NCBI RefSeq assembly: GCF_014284195.1
Contig: NZ_JACOGC010000001.1
Coordinates: forward strand, 1 to 64,000
DNA length: 64,000 nt
Reading direction: 5' to 3'
Origin: Cognatundibacterium griseum
GTDB taxonomy: Bacteria; Pseudomonadota; Gammaproteobacteria; Burkholderiales; Burkholderiaceae_D
Each line of letters starts with the position of its first letter. Position 1 is the stretch's first letter. The position numbers and the translations under genes are program-made. The notes below the pieces were generated by a model, which made no database searches, was not told where the DNA came from, and saw only the letters and a program-made list of their open reading frames with translations. This document shows, one piece after another, positions 18,780-27,252 of this stretch.

Positions 18780-19811
18780 ATGAGAAATGAAATGGTGCTG
18801 GATAATTTATCGTACGGTTCCGATCAGTCTGGTCTGGTGTGTGGTTACCTGTTTGAGCGCGGACAGGCCGGACGGGCGTTACCGACCCATGAAGCACTGG
18901 AATGGCTGCACCAGCCGCATCATGCCAAAGAAAACAGCTTCATCTGGCTACACTTCAATCTGAGCAATGTCGCCGCTGAAAAATGGCTGCACGAACATCT
19001 GCAATTGCCGCAGGAGTTTTACGAAACCCTGCATGAAGGCTCGCGCTCCAGCCGCATCGAACACGCCGGTCATAATCTGATCGCGGTGATCAATGACGTT
19101 CTGCATGATTTTTCCTTTGAAGCATCCGATATCGCCACACTCTGGCTCAGCGTTACCAGCAATGTCATGATCAGCGCGCGGCGTAAGCCTTTGCAGGCGA
19201 TCGACCGCCTGCGCAATGCGGTGAATCGCGGCGAATCATTTCATTCTCCGGGTGCGCTGCTGATTCATCTGCTGCATGATCAGGGTGACGTGCTGGTCGG
19301 TATCGTGCGCGAAGTCGTCCGCAAGATTGACGAGATCGAAGACACGCTGCTGGCCGACCGGCTCAATCATAAACGCGCTAATCTCGGCGCCATCCGGCGG
19401 GTATTGGTACGTCTGCAGCGCCTGCTGGCGCCGGAGCCGGCTGCCTTGTTCCGCTTATTGCAAAAACCTCCGGTCTGGCTGGAAGAACACGACGTGCAGG
19501 AATTGCGTCAGTCCACCGAGGAATTTGCCGTAGTACTGAGCGATATGGCAGCGTTGCAGGAGCGCATAAAATTATTGCAGGAAGAAATCGCCGCCAGTGT
19601 CAATGAACAAAATAACCGTTCATTATTTGTCCTGACCGTCGTCACCGTTCTGGCATTACCGATTAATATGATTGCCGGTCTGCTGGGAATGAACGTAGGC
19701 GGCATTCCATTGTCACAGCATGAGCACGGATTCTGGATTATCGTCGCTATCGTGGTGACCTTTACTTTTATGGCCGGCTGGCTGGCATTCCGTAACAGGG
19801 ATAGAGACTGA
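18780..19811 (+). CDS. zntB: ZntB/CorA-family divalent cation transporter
   Basis: A 343-residue member of the CorA superfamily. A large cytoplasmic N-terminal domain with a long helix (about 165-280) is followed by two C-terminal transmembrane helices. The pore signature after TM1 is GMNVGGIP (near residue 304), the form seen in ZntB zinc transporters rather than the GMN-MPEL of classical CorA. It therefore probably moves Zn2+ across the inner membrane, though direction and metal are inferred from the family. ATGs at 18780 and 18792 are both in frame; a GAG-type ribosome site favours the second (339 residues). It stands alone downstream of metH. Confidence 0.85.
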   Translation: MRNEMVLDNLSYGSDQSGLVCGYLFERGQAGRALPTHEALEWLHQPHHAKENSFIWLHFNLSNVAAEKWLHEHLQLPQEFYETLHEGSRSSRIEHAGHNLIAVINDVLHDFSFEASDIATLWLSVTSNVMISARRKPLQAIDRLRNAVNRGESFHSPGALLIHLLHDQGDVLVGIVREVVRKIDEIEDTLLADRLNHKRANLGAIRRVLVRLQRLLAPEPAALFRLLQKPPVWLEEHDVQELRQSTEEFAVVLSDMAALQERIKLLQEEIAASVNEQNNRSLFVLTVVTVLALPINMIAGLLGMNVGGIPLSQHEHGFWIIVAIVVTFTFMAGWLAFRNRDRD

Positions 19812-19956
19812 AATTTATTCCCCTTTGCCAGATCATTCGATGTTTGCACGATAAAAAGTCAAATCAATAAAAAAATTCGCTTTTTTAGATGTTTAATGAT
19901 AAATATACAACTAGACGATTCATTGCAATATTTCCCGGTTTTCTTTGACGGATACC

Positions 19957-21231
19957 ATGGCTGATATCCATACACAGTTCATCGACCTTTCCCAGTTGCG
20001 GGTAGGGATGTTCATTTATCTCGACGTGGGCTGGATGGATCATCCATTCCCGGTCAGCAATTTTAAAATCAGCAGCCAGGAACAGATTGATTCCATACGC
20101 TCACTGGGTATAGAACGTATCCGTTATGCCCCCGACCGGAGCACGCCTGTGGTGGCGGAAACGGAAAAAAACGAATCTGCCGTCAATTCCAAGCCTGAAG
20201 AAACACCGGAAGAAACCGCCGTCAGAAAACGGCGCGACCTGCTTGCCAGCCAGGCTGCCAGCCTGCAGGTCTGTGAACGCCAGTTCAACCATGCAGCACA
20301 GACATTCAAGCAGATTACCGATGTGGTACACGCGCAGCCGGCCTTTGCCAAGCAGCTCACCGAGCAGCTGATACAGGGCTTTCTCGGCCAGATACTGGGA
20401 GAAGACGAAGCAGCAATCCGTCTGCTGTCCGAAAAGGCCGGGGAAAAAACCTCGCTGCATTCGATTAATGTGACCGTCATTTCCCTGCTGCTCGGCAAAG
20501 CATTAAATCTCAGCAAAACAGACATGCTGAATCTGGGTGTCGGAGCGCTGGTGCATGACATCGGGAAAATCGAACTGCCTGACCGCCTGCGCTGGATGGA
20601 TGAGCATTTCACTTCGGCAGAAAAACAGATTTACCATGAGCATGTGATGCACAGCGTCAATCTGGCGCGCAAAATGGATCTGGCACCGAACTCCATGCTG
20701 CTGATGGCGCAACATCACGAACATTTTGATGGCAGCGGCTATCCGAGCCGGATTCCGGGTGAAAAAATGTCGCCGCTCAGCCGGATCGTCGCCCTGGTGA
20801 ATCATTACGATAATCTCTGCAACCCGACGAATCCGGCACAGGCGATTACACCGCATGAAGCCCTGTCACAGATATTCACCCAGTACAAAGCGCACTTCCA
20901 TGTCCCGACACTGACTTCCTTCATCCGCATGATGGGTATTTACCCGCCCGGCTCCGTCGTGCAGCTGACGGACCAGCGCTATGCACTGGTGGTCTCCGTC
21001 AATTCCTCACGTCCCATCAAGCCCAAAGTAGTGATTCACGACACATCGGTCAACCGGGAGGAAGCGCTGGTGATTAATCTCGAACATGAACAGCAGCTCT
21101 GCATCCACCGCAGCCTTCGTCCGGTGCAGCTGCCAAGAGCTGCCTATGATTACCTGTCGCCACGCAAGCGTCTCTGCTATTTCTTTGAGCGGGGTATGGA
21201 AGCCGACGATGCGGCTGAAAGCCAGTCATGA
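19957..21231 (+). CDS. HD-GYP domain c-di-GMP phosphodiesterase
   Basis: Predicted cytoplasmic hydrolase of cyclic-di-GMP, 424 residues. The N-terminal DUF3391-like region (FIDLSQLRVGMFIYLDVGW, residues 7-25) precedes a linker and an HD-GYP domain. That domain carries the metal-binding HD in HDIGKIELPDR and the signature HHEHFDGSGYP. I chose the ATG at 19957 over an upstream TTG at 19945. Its last four bases overlap the start of the next gene, a GGDEF-EAL protein, so proteins with opposing and overlapping c-di-GMP activities are translationally coupled. Confidence 0.9.
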   Translation: MADIHTQFIDLSQLRVGMFIYLDVGWMDHPFPVSNFKISSQEQIDSIRSLGIERIRYAPDRSTPVVAETEKNESAVNSKPEETPEETAVRKRRDLLASQAASLQVCERQFNHAAQTFKQITDVVHAQPAFAKQLTEQLIQGFLGQILGEDEAAIRLLSEKAGEKTSLHSINVTVISLLLGKALNLSKTDMLNLGVGALVHDIGKIELPDRLRWMDEHFTSAEKQIYHEHVMHSVNLARKMDLAPNSMLLMAQHHEHFDGSGYPSRIPGEKMSPLSRIVALVNHYDNLCNPTNPAQAITPHEALSQIFTQYKAHFHVPTLTSFIRMMGIYPPGSVVQLTDQRYALVVSVNSSRPIKPKVVIHDTSVNREEALVINLEHEQQLCIHRSLRPVQLPRAAYDYLSPRKRLCYFFERGMEADDAAESQS

Positions 21232-23663
21232 AACCGCATCAGCTGCAGGCGCTCATCGAAGGCATGCTGGAAGCAGTGATTCTGGTTGATCCGATCAGTC
21301 TGCGCATTGTTGCCGCCAATCATTCGGCACATCAGTTACTGAAAGTTCCGGAAAACAGCCTGCGCGACAAAGGTATCGTCGAACTGACCGCCGCGCCGGA
21401 AGACCTGTTTTTCTGGGAAGACGTCGCTGCCGGTTTATCTGAAAACATTTATTCGGAAACATTGCTGGAATGTGCCGACAAAACCGTGATCCAGGTTGAG
21501 CGCCGGGTCAAACTGGTGCGCGTCGGTATGGACACCTCTATCTTTGTAGTCGCAATCCGTGACCGGACCAGCCAGAAACAGACTGAGAATGAACTGGAAA
21601 AACTGATTGCCGAACTGCGGGCCACGCTGGAATCCACCGCCGACGGCATCCTGGTGACCGATCTGAACGGCGGTATACGGAGTTATAACCATCTATTCGC
21701 AAATCTGTGGGGGCTGCCTGACGAACTGATGACGCAGCGCGACGATCAGGCGATTTATGCCTGGATGGACAAATGCATGATCGATCTGGTGCATTACAGC
21801 GAACGCCTGGACATGATTGCGCGCACGCCGCTGATGGAAGCCAGCGATGTGCTGGTGCTGCGTTCAGGAAAAATTCTTGAGCGCGTGACCTTGCCTCAGT
21901 ACGCCCGCGGCAGACCGATCGGCCGGGTTTTTTCTTTCCGCGACATGACGCAGAAAGTCACGGACGATGTACGTCTGCAACTGGCCGCCAAGGTTTTTGA
22001 ATCCAGCACCGACGCCATCTTCGTTACCGATGCCGATCAGAAAATCATTACCACCAACCCCAGTTTTGAAACACTGAGCAGTTATTCCGAACTGGACATG
22101 CGGCAAAAAACACCGCGTGATTTTTTCGGGAAAGAAAGCGATGTCACGCTGATTGACCAGTTGCTCGATAAGCTGGAAAAAGAAGGTGCCTGGGAAGGTG
22201 AACTCTGGAACCGCCGCAAAGATGGTTCCGCTTATCTGGCGATGGTCACACTGGTCAAAGTGCAGGATGAGCTCGGTAATACGCTGCATTACATCGGCTT
22301 TCTGAAAGACCGCACAGAAACCCACGCGGCCAAGCAAAAAATCGAGGAACTGGCGTTTTCCGACGCGCTCACCGGCCTGCCAAACCGCCTGTTGCTGTCC
22401 GAACGGATTCACCAGTGTATTACGATTTCCAGCAGAAATCACAGCACCTTTGCCCTGCTGTTTCTTGACCTCGATCACTTCAAGCAGATCAACGATGCGC
22501 TTGGCCATCCTTTCGGTGACCGGGTTTTATTGCAGGTCACCGAGCGTCTGCAGCGCTGTGTCCGGCAGGTCGATACGGCGGCGCGCCTGGGCGGGGATGA
22601 ATTTATCCTGCTGCTGCATGAAGCCGATGCAAACGGTGCTGAAATCTGCGCCCAGCGGGTGCTGGAAGAACTGGCGACGCCCTTCAATCTGGATGGCATG
22701 AATTTTACGGTGACCGCCAGTATCGGGATTGCGCTGTACCCGGATGACGGCACCAGCATGGATGATCTGATCAAAAATGCAGACAGCGCCATGTATCACG
22801 TCAAGGAACGGGGGCGTTCCGATTTCCGCTTTTATCAGCGCCAGATGAACATCGGCCTGCTGTCCCGCATGAAACTCGATCACGCTATGCGGCAGGCGCT
22901 GGAGCACCAGTTATTCCGTCTGCATTACCAGCCCCAGATCAATTTGCATACCGGTGAAATTTTTGGCGTCGAAGCCTTATTGCGCTGGAACGATAAGGAT
23001 CTGGGCGAAATCAGCCCGAGCCAGTTTATTCCGATCGCCGAAGAGTCCGGCGTGATCGTGCCGATCGGTCAGTGGGTCATTCAGCATGCGATACGTCAGG
23101 CGGCACAGTGGAATCAGGCCGGCCATGTGCTGCGCATGGGATTCAATGTATCAACGCTGCAATTCCAGCAGGCGAATTTTGTTGACCTGATTGCCACCAC
23201 GCTGGCGGAAAATCAGCTCAGTCCGGACCGGATTGAACTGGAACTGACCGAATCGGTCCTGATCCGCGATGTCGATGAAAATCTGAAGAAACTCGAATCG
23301 CTGGCAAAACTGGGGGTGAAGTTATCGATTGATGATTTCGGGACCGGTTATTCCAGCCTCAGTTATCTGAAGCGTTTTCCGATTCACAAACTGAAAATCG
23401 ACCGCTCTTTTGTCGACGATCTGCCGCAGGATGACAGTGATGTCGCCATCGTTACCGCAATTATTCATCTGGCACATGCCTTAAAACTGCAGGTGATTGC
23501 CGAAGGTGTGGAAACGGAAGAGCAAAAAGAGTTTTTGCAGACGATGCATTGCGATGAATATCAGGGCTATCTGTTTTCACCCGCAATTTCTGCTGAAGAA
23601 TTTGAGCAACAATTTCTTTCGAAAACTCAGAGACCAGACTGCCAGTTGCGCGTCTCGTCCTGA
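21228..23663 (+). CDS. PAS-GGDEF-EAL c-di-GMP enzyme
   Basis: An 811-residue soluble protein with tandem PAS-like sensor regions: about 10-110, 125-235 and 245-365 (last one SSTDAIFVTDADQKIITTN, then a PAC-like GSAYLAMV). A GGDEF domain with intact RLGGDEF (about residue 455) and an EAL domain follow. The EAL catalytic set is complete: VEALLRW, FNVSTLQ, ELTES, DDFGTGYSSLSYL and VIAEGVETEEQ. Both synthesis and breakdown of c-di-GMP are possible; net direction cannot be told from sequence. It has no membrane segment. Its start overlaps the HD-GYP stop by 4 bp, and its 3' end overlaps the convergent Sel1 gene by 37 bp. Confidence 0.92.
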   Translation: MKPHQLQALIEGMLEAVILVDPISLRIVAANHSAHQLLKVPENSLRDKGIVELTAAPEDLFFWEDVAAGLSENIYSETLLECADKTVIQVERRVKLVRVGMDTSIFVVAIRDRTSQKQTENELEKLIAELRATLESTADGILVTDLNGGIRSYNHLFANLWGLPDELMTQRDDQAIYAWMDKCMIDLVHYSERLDMIARTPLMEASDVLVLRSGKILERVTLPQYARGRPIGRVFSFRDMTQKVTDDVRLQLAAKVFESSTDAIFVTDADQKIITTNPSFETLSSYSELDMRQKTPRDFFGKESDVTLIDQLLDKLEKEGAWEGELWNRRKDGSAYLAMVTLVKVQDELGNTLHYIGFLKDRTETHAAKQKIEELAFSDALTGLPNRLLLSERIHQCITISSRNHSTFALLFLDLDHFKQINDALGHPFGDRVLLQVTERLQRCVRQVDTAARLGGDEFILLLHEADANGAEICAQRVLEELATPFNLDGMNFTVTASIGIALYPDDGTSMDDLIKNADSAMYHVKERGRSDFRFYQRQMNIGLLSRMKLDHAMRQALEHQLFRLHYQPQINLHTGEIFGVEALLRWNDKDLGEISPSQFIPIAEESGVIVPIGQWVIQHAIRQAAQWNQAGHVLRMGFNVSTLQFQQANFVDLIATTLAENQLSPDRIELELTESVLIRDVDENLKKLESLAKLGVKLSIDDFGTGYSSLSYLKRFPIHKLKIDRSFVDDLPQDDSDVAIVTAIIHLAHALKLQVIAEGVETEEQKEFLQTMHCDEYQGYLFSPAISAEEFEQQFLSKTQRPDCQLRVSS

Positions 23664-24391
23664 ATTTCGGCGATCTGTTCGGCAGTCAGTGTGGCATTGA
23701 CCAGATCGCGGCTGTCAATCGCCTTGCTGCCGACATGAATGCTGGCCATGATCAGGTACTGGTAAGCAAGCAGCGTATCCTGTGCAACGCCGCAACCATA
23801 CAGATAATGCCGTCCCAGCTCGAACTGGGCAGACGATAATCCCTGATGCGCCGCCTGCTGCAGCCAGCGCACTGCCATCGGCTCATTTCTGGGAATACCG
23901 GATCCGTGGCTGTACAACAAGGCAAGATGATACTGGGCGCTGGCATTTCCCTGCGCAGCGGCCTCCTGATACCAGACCGCAGCATCTGCGTCACTGCGGC
24001 TGACGGCCTTTCCGGTTTCGTACAGATAACCCAGCATGAATTCCGCAGCACTGAAGTCCTGACGAGCGGCTTGCTGTAACAACTGGAATGCCCTGGCATC
24101 ATCCTCCATCTCAATACCGCTGGTCAGGTACAGCAATCCCAGATTGGTCTGCGCCCCGGGATGTCCCTGTTCCGCTGCCCGCTCCAGCCACATCCTGGCT
24201 TCGTCCAGATTCTGGTAACCGAAATCGCCATTCATATAAGACAGAGCCAGTGCATTCTGTGCCTGCGTATCTCCCAGCAATGCCCAGTGCTGGATCTGGT
24301 AGGCATCTTCATCCAGATCATCATCACCGACCGCTGTTGCGCACGAAGACATGATTGCGATAGCCAAGAAAACATGGCGCCACTTTTTCAT
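23627..24391 (-). CDS. Exported Sel1-repeat protein
   Basis: A 254-residue protein. An N-terminal signal peptide carries a lipobox-like AIMSSC, so it may be a lipoprotein. It is followed by about five Sel1-type tetratricopeptide-like repeats with the ALxxYxxG / A..WLxxAAxQGxxxAQ pattern (ARMWLERAAEQGHPGAQTNL, AAVWYQEAAAQGNASAQYHL and AVRWLQQAAHQGLSSAQFEL). Such repeats scaffold protein-protein contacts. The start at 24391 has a good AGGAG site and begins the signal peptide; a longer frame upstream lacks one. Its 3' end runs 37 bp into the convergent GGDEF-EAL gene. Partner and function are unknown. Confidence 0.88.
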   Translation of the reverse strand: MKKWRHVFLAIAIMSSCATAVGDDDLDEDAYQIQHWALLGDTQAQNALALSYMNGDFGYQNLDEARMWLERAAEQGHPGAQTNLGLLYLTSGIEMEDDARAFQLLQQAARQDFSAAEFMLGYLYETGKAVSRSDADAAVWYQEAAAQGNASAQYHLALLYSHGSGIPRNEPMAVRWLQQAAHQGLSSAQFELGRHYLYGCGVAQDTLLAYQYLIMASIHVGSKAIDSRDLVNATLTAEQIAEIQDETRNWQSGL

Positions 24392-24555
24392 GATTTTCTC
24401 CTGCGATTCATTTTTTTCAATGATGTTACGTCGCCCCGGCTGACCGGCATATTTCCGTCCTGACTGTTTCAGTAACAAAATGTAGGGAAACTACTGACGG
24501 CAGAAACAAGTCCCGCTACACTGCCGGATATCCGCAACCGTTTCAGGATTTTACT

Positions 24556-25455
24556 GTGACTCTGCCATCTGTGAAAAAATTACGTATCGGCCTGATCGCC
24601 AACCGCTCTCATCAGGATGCGGCAAATTCCGCCCTGGTGCAACTGATCAGCGGCGCACGCCATGCGATTCATTTTCTGCAGCCTGAATTCGTGGTCGTCG
24701 GCCGTACACTGGATGCCATGATAACGCATGGCCTGCTGGATATCTGCCAGCATGTCGAACGTTTTCCTTATGGCCGCGAAGGTGGCCTGATGAAACTGGT
24801 GTCGCGGGTTGTCGATACTGATCCGGCGCGTGCCGTCGATGCAGTGATTTATCTGATTGATCCGGTCGATCCTTCTTCCGTGTTTCCTGAGGCCGTCGCG
24901 CTGAAACGGCAATGCGTGATTCATAAAAAACCCTTTCTGGCCACACTGGCCAGCGCCCGCGAATGGCTGGAACTGGAAGCCGTTTCGCGCGGTGCAGCGG
25001 CCGATGCCAGTCTGCAGTCCAGCTTCGATTTGCAGCACGAAGGCATCGCCCTGATTGCGCATGATGCAATGAAAGAAAAAATGCTGACGCTGGCTGAAAA
25101 ACACTTTGCCCTGCTGGACCGTTTTGCACACCGCTACGCCACCGGAACCACGGGCGGATTACTGAATCAGCTGGCACAGAAAATCAAAGGCGAGGAAGCC
25201 GGTCGCAACTGGGTCAGACCTTTTCTGTCCGGCCCGCTGGGTGGTGATGCCCAGCTTGCCGAACTGGTGCTGGAACGCGCAATCCGCCGCATTCTTTTTC
25301 TGGAAGACCCGCACGTGGCACGCCAGCATGAAGCGGATATCCAGCTGCTGGAACGTGCTGCCCGCACCGTGACCGGCTTTGCACAGGTCGTCAGCGAAGT
25401 GGGTGGCGCAGACCACTGGCTGACTTGCCTGAACCAGCGTGCCCGCCTGTCCTGA
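24556..25455 (+). CDS. mgsA: Tandem methylglyoxal synthase, first copy degenerate
   Basis: Methylglyoxal synthase converts dihydroxyacetone phosphate to methylglyoxal and phosphate, relieving sugar-phosphate stress. Here the chain is 299 residues, about twice the usual ~150. The C-terminal half (about 160-299) keeps the family motifs: LIAHDAMKEKM (His169, Asp170), YATGTTGGLL, GPLGGD (Asp231), FLEDP and the following H..D. The N-terminal half (about 10-150) has the same fold pattern, but the key motifs are changed: IANRSH for IAHDxK, VVGRTL for ATGTTG, and PYGREGG for GPLGGD. I read it as an internal duplication with a non-catalytic first domain. It starts at GTG with CAGGA 7-8 bases upstream; no internal ATG fits better. 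Confidence 0.8.
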   Translation: MTLPSVKKLRIGLIANRSHQDAANSALVQLISGARHAIHFLQPEFVVVGRTLDAMITHGLLDICQHVERFPYGREGGLMKLVSRVVDTDPARAVDAVIYLIDPVDPSSVFPEAVALKRQCVIHKKPFLATLASAREWLELEAVSRGAAADASLQSSFDLQHEGIALIAHDAMKEKMLTLAEKHFALLDRFAHRYATGTTGGLLNQLAQKIKGEEAGRNWVRPFLSGPLGGDAQLAELVLERAIRRILFLEDPHVARQHEADIQLLERAARTVTGFAQVVSEVGGADHWLTCLNQRARLS

Positions 25456-25515
25456 TCTGTTTTCCGGTGTGATTTTTCCGTTAATTTTTGAGTTTATTTT
25501 TTTTCAGCCATTTTT

Positions 25516-26004
25516 ATGACCCGCAAATATTCCGATATGAACCAGCACGATGCGCTGTATAAGGTTGCCCGTGCCTACCCCGGTGGACTGGAGGCACTGG
25601 CAGCCCGTCTGGATATGTCGGTCAATGTTCTGAGAAATAAACTGGCGCCGGGCATTGAAACTCATTACCCGTCTTTTGAAGAACTGTCACTGATCATTGA
25701 GCATTGCCATGCAGCAGGCGTCAAAGAAGCCCATCTGCCTTTGCACGCACTGCTCGGCAGACACGGACTGGCGGCGTTTGTCGTCCCGGAACCGGCCGAA
25801 GTCAGCGAAGACGATCTGTCGCAAACCGTGTGCCGGGTGATGAGCCAGGTCGGCGATGTGGCCGAAGCGGTTTCCACCGCCCTGCTTGATGGCATTATCA
25901 CGGATGCCGAAGCGGACCTGATTGAACGGGAATTTCAGGGTGCGCTGACTGTGCTGGGCGAGTGGCGCGCCCGCATCCGCGCGCGCCGCCGCGCGCAGGA
26001 CTGA
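25516..26004 (+). CDS. Phage regulatory CII (CP76-like) family protein
   Basis: A 162-residue cytoplasmic protein resembling the phage regulatory CII-type family of P2-like phages. MNQHDALYKVARAYPGG is followed by LAARLDMSVNVLRNKLAPG (likely helix-turn-helix) and the H-P-F/L region HYPSFEELSLIIEHC. The C-terminal part (about 100-162) is helical and charged. There are no other phage genes nearby, so it is either a domesticated regulator or a remnant. An alternative start is Met8 (25537). It lies 60 bp after the methylglyoxal synthase gene on the same strand. Confidence 0.7.
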   Translation: MTRKYSDMNQHDALYKVARAYPGGLEALAARLDMSVNVLRNKLAPGIETHYPSFEELSLIIEHCHAAGVKEAHLPLHALLGRHGLAAFVVPEPAEVSEDDLSQTVCRVMSQVGDVAEAVSTALLDGIITDAEADLIEREFQGALTVLGEWRARIRARRRAQD

Positions 26005-26077
26005 AAACGGGCGATTGCCAGCACAAGCGCCAGCACCGCATTACAATCAGGGCTCCAGCACCATTTCACAGCCGACG

Positions 26078-26653
26078 ATGTCCAGCGAACCGACCGAACC
26101 TCACCCGCAACCCGCTTCCCTGGCGGATCTGTTTTTTTCTTTCACCCTGCTTGCCTTGCAAGGTTTCGGCGGCGTGCTGGCGATTGTCCAGCATGAGATC
26201 GTGGAGCGCAAACGCTGGCTGACGCCGGAAGAATTTGTCGAGGACTGGGCAGTGGCGCAAATCATGCCGGGCCCGAATGTCATGAATCTGTCGATGATGG
26301 TCGGCAGCCGTTATTTCGGCCTGCCGGGTGCCATCACCGCGCTGGCCGGCATGCTGCTGGTGCCCATGATGATCGTCTTGCTGCTGGCGCTGGTATATGC
26401 GCAATACGCCCAGCATCCGGGCGTCACTGGTGCGTTGCGCGGCATGAGTGCCGTCACATCGGGGCTGATTTTTGCAACCGGTCTGAAATTAATCCCTGCG
26501 CTCAACAACCATCCTCTGGGACGCCGGCTGGCGCTGCTGTTTAGCCTGTTGTGCTTTATCTGCGTGGCCTTGTTCCGCCTGCCGCTGGTTTACGTGTTGC
26601 CCGGACTGGGTTCGCTCAGCTGGTTTATGGTCTACAGGAAATTCAAATCATGA
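26078..26653 (+). CDS. chrA1: Chromate transporter, N-terminal-type half
   Basis: A 191-residue short-chain CHR protein with about five or six hydrophobic segments. It carries the N-terminal CHR signature GFGGVLAIVQHEIVERKRWL, followed by the PGPNVMNLS motif. It probably pairs with the protein from the overlapping next gene to form a complete chromate efflux unit in the inner membrane. I chose the ATG at 26078; a TTG at 26015 would add 21 residues of low-complexity sequence. Its stop overlaps the next start (ATGA, 4 bp). Confidence 0.88.
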   Translation: MSSEPTEPHPQPASLADLFFSFTLLALQGFGGVLAIVQHEIVERKRWLTPEEFVEDWAVAQIMPGPNVMNLSMMVGSRYFGLPGAITALAGMLLVPMMIVLLLALVYAQYAQHPGVTGALRGMSAVTSGLIFATGLKLIPALNNHPLGRRLALLFSLLCFICVALFRLPLVYVLPGLGSLSWFMVYRKFKS

Positions 26654-27243
26654 CTGCCGCACCGCATTTCCTGCATATTTCTATGAGCGGCGCAGAGTGG
26701 TTCGATCTGTGGCTGCATTATCTGATGTTGTCGCTGCTGTCGATCGGCGGCGCAATATCGACCCTGCCGGATATGCACCGTTATCTGGTCGATCATCAGC
26801 ACTGGCTGACGGATGCGCAATTCAATGCTTCCGTGGCGATAGCGCAGGCAGCACCGGGGCCGAACGTGCTGTTCATCGCATTGATGGGCTGGAATGTCGG
26901 CATCAATACCGGCAGCATGTGGATGGGACTGTTCGGGGTGTTGGTCACGATGTCGGGCATCCTGCTGCCCAGCACCACGCTGACCTATACGGCAGCGCGC
27001 TGGGGTCATAAAAACCGGGAATTACGGGTAGTGCGCAGTTTCAAACTCGGGATGGCACCGATCGTGATCGGTCTGTTGCTGGCAACCGGCTGGATCATGA
27101 CCAGCGTACACCAGGTGCCGCAGCGCGACTGGCCGCTGTGGCTGCTGTCGGCCTTGTGCGCGCTGGTGGTATGGCGCACGCGGCTGCATCTGCTGTGGCT
27201 GCTGGCGCTCGGTGCCGTGCTCGGCTGGTTCGGACTGGTCTGA
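26650..27243 (+). CDS. chrA2: Chromate transporter, second half
   Basis: A 197-residue short-chain CHR protein with the same layout as its neighbour: SIGGAISTLPDMHRYLV, the AAPGPNVLFIALMGW motif, then several hydrophobic helices. Tandem CHR halves of this kind insert in opposite orientations and work as a pair in chromate export. The 4-bp overlap with the upstream gene gives equal expression. Its stop is only 9 bp from the convergent DUF1501 gene, leaving little room for a terminator. Confidence 0.88.
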   Translation: MTAAPHFLHISMSGAEWFDLWLHYLMLSLLSIGGAISTLPDMHRYLVDHQHWLTDAQFNASVAIAQAAPGPNVLFIALMGWNVGINTGSMWMGLFGVLVTMSGILLPSTTLTYTAARWGHKNRELRVVRSFKLGMAPIVIGLLLATGWIMTSVHQVPQRDWPLWLLSALCALVVWRTRLHLLWLLALGAVLGWFGLV

Positions 27244-27252
27244 ACCAGCTGC

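Noticed and set aside
25456-26077. A prophage around the CII-like gene
   Set aside because: No integrase, structural, lysis or att-like sequences; neighbours are chromosomal metabolism and transport genes.
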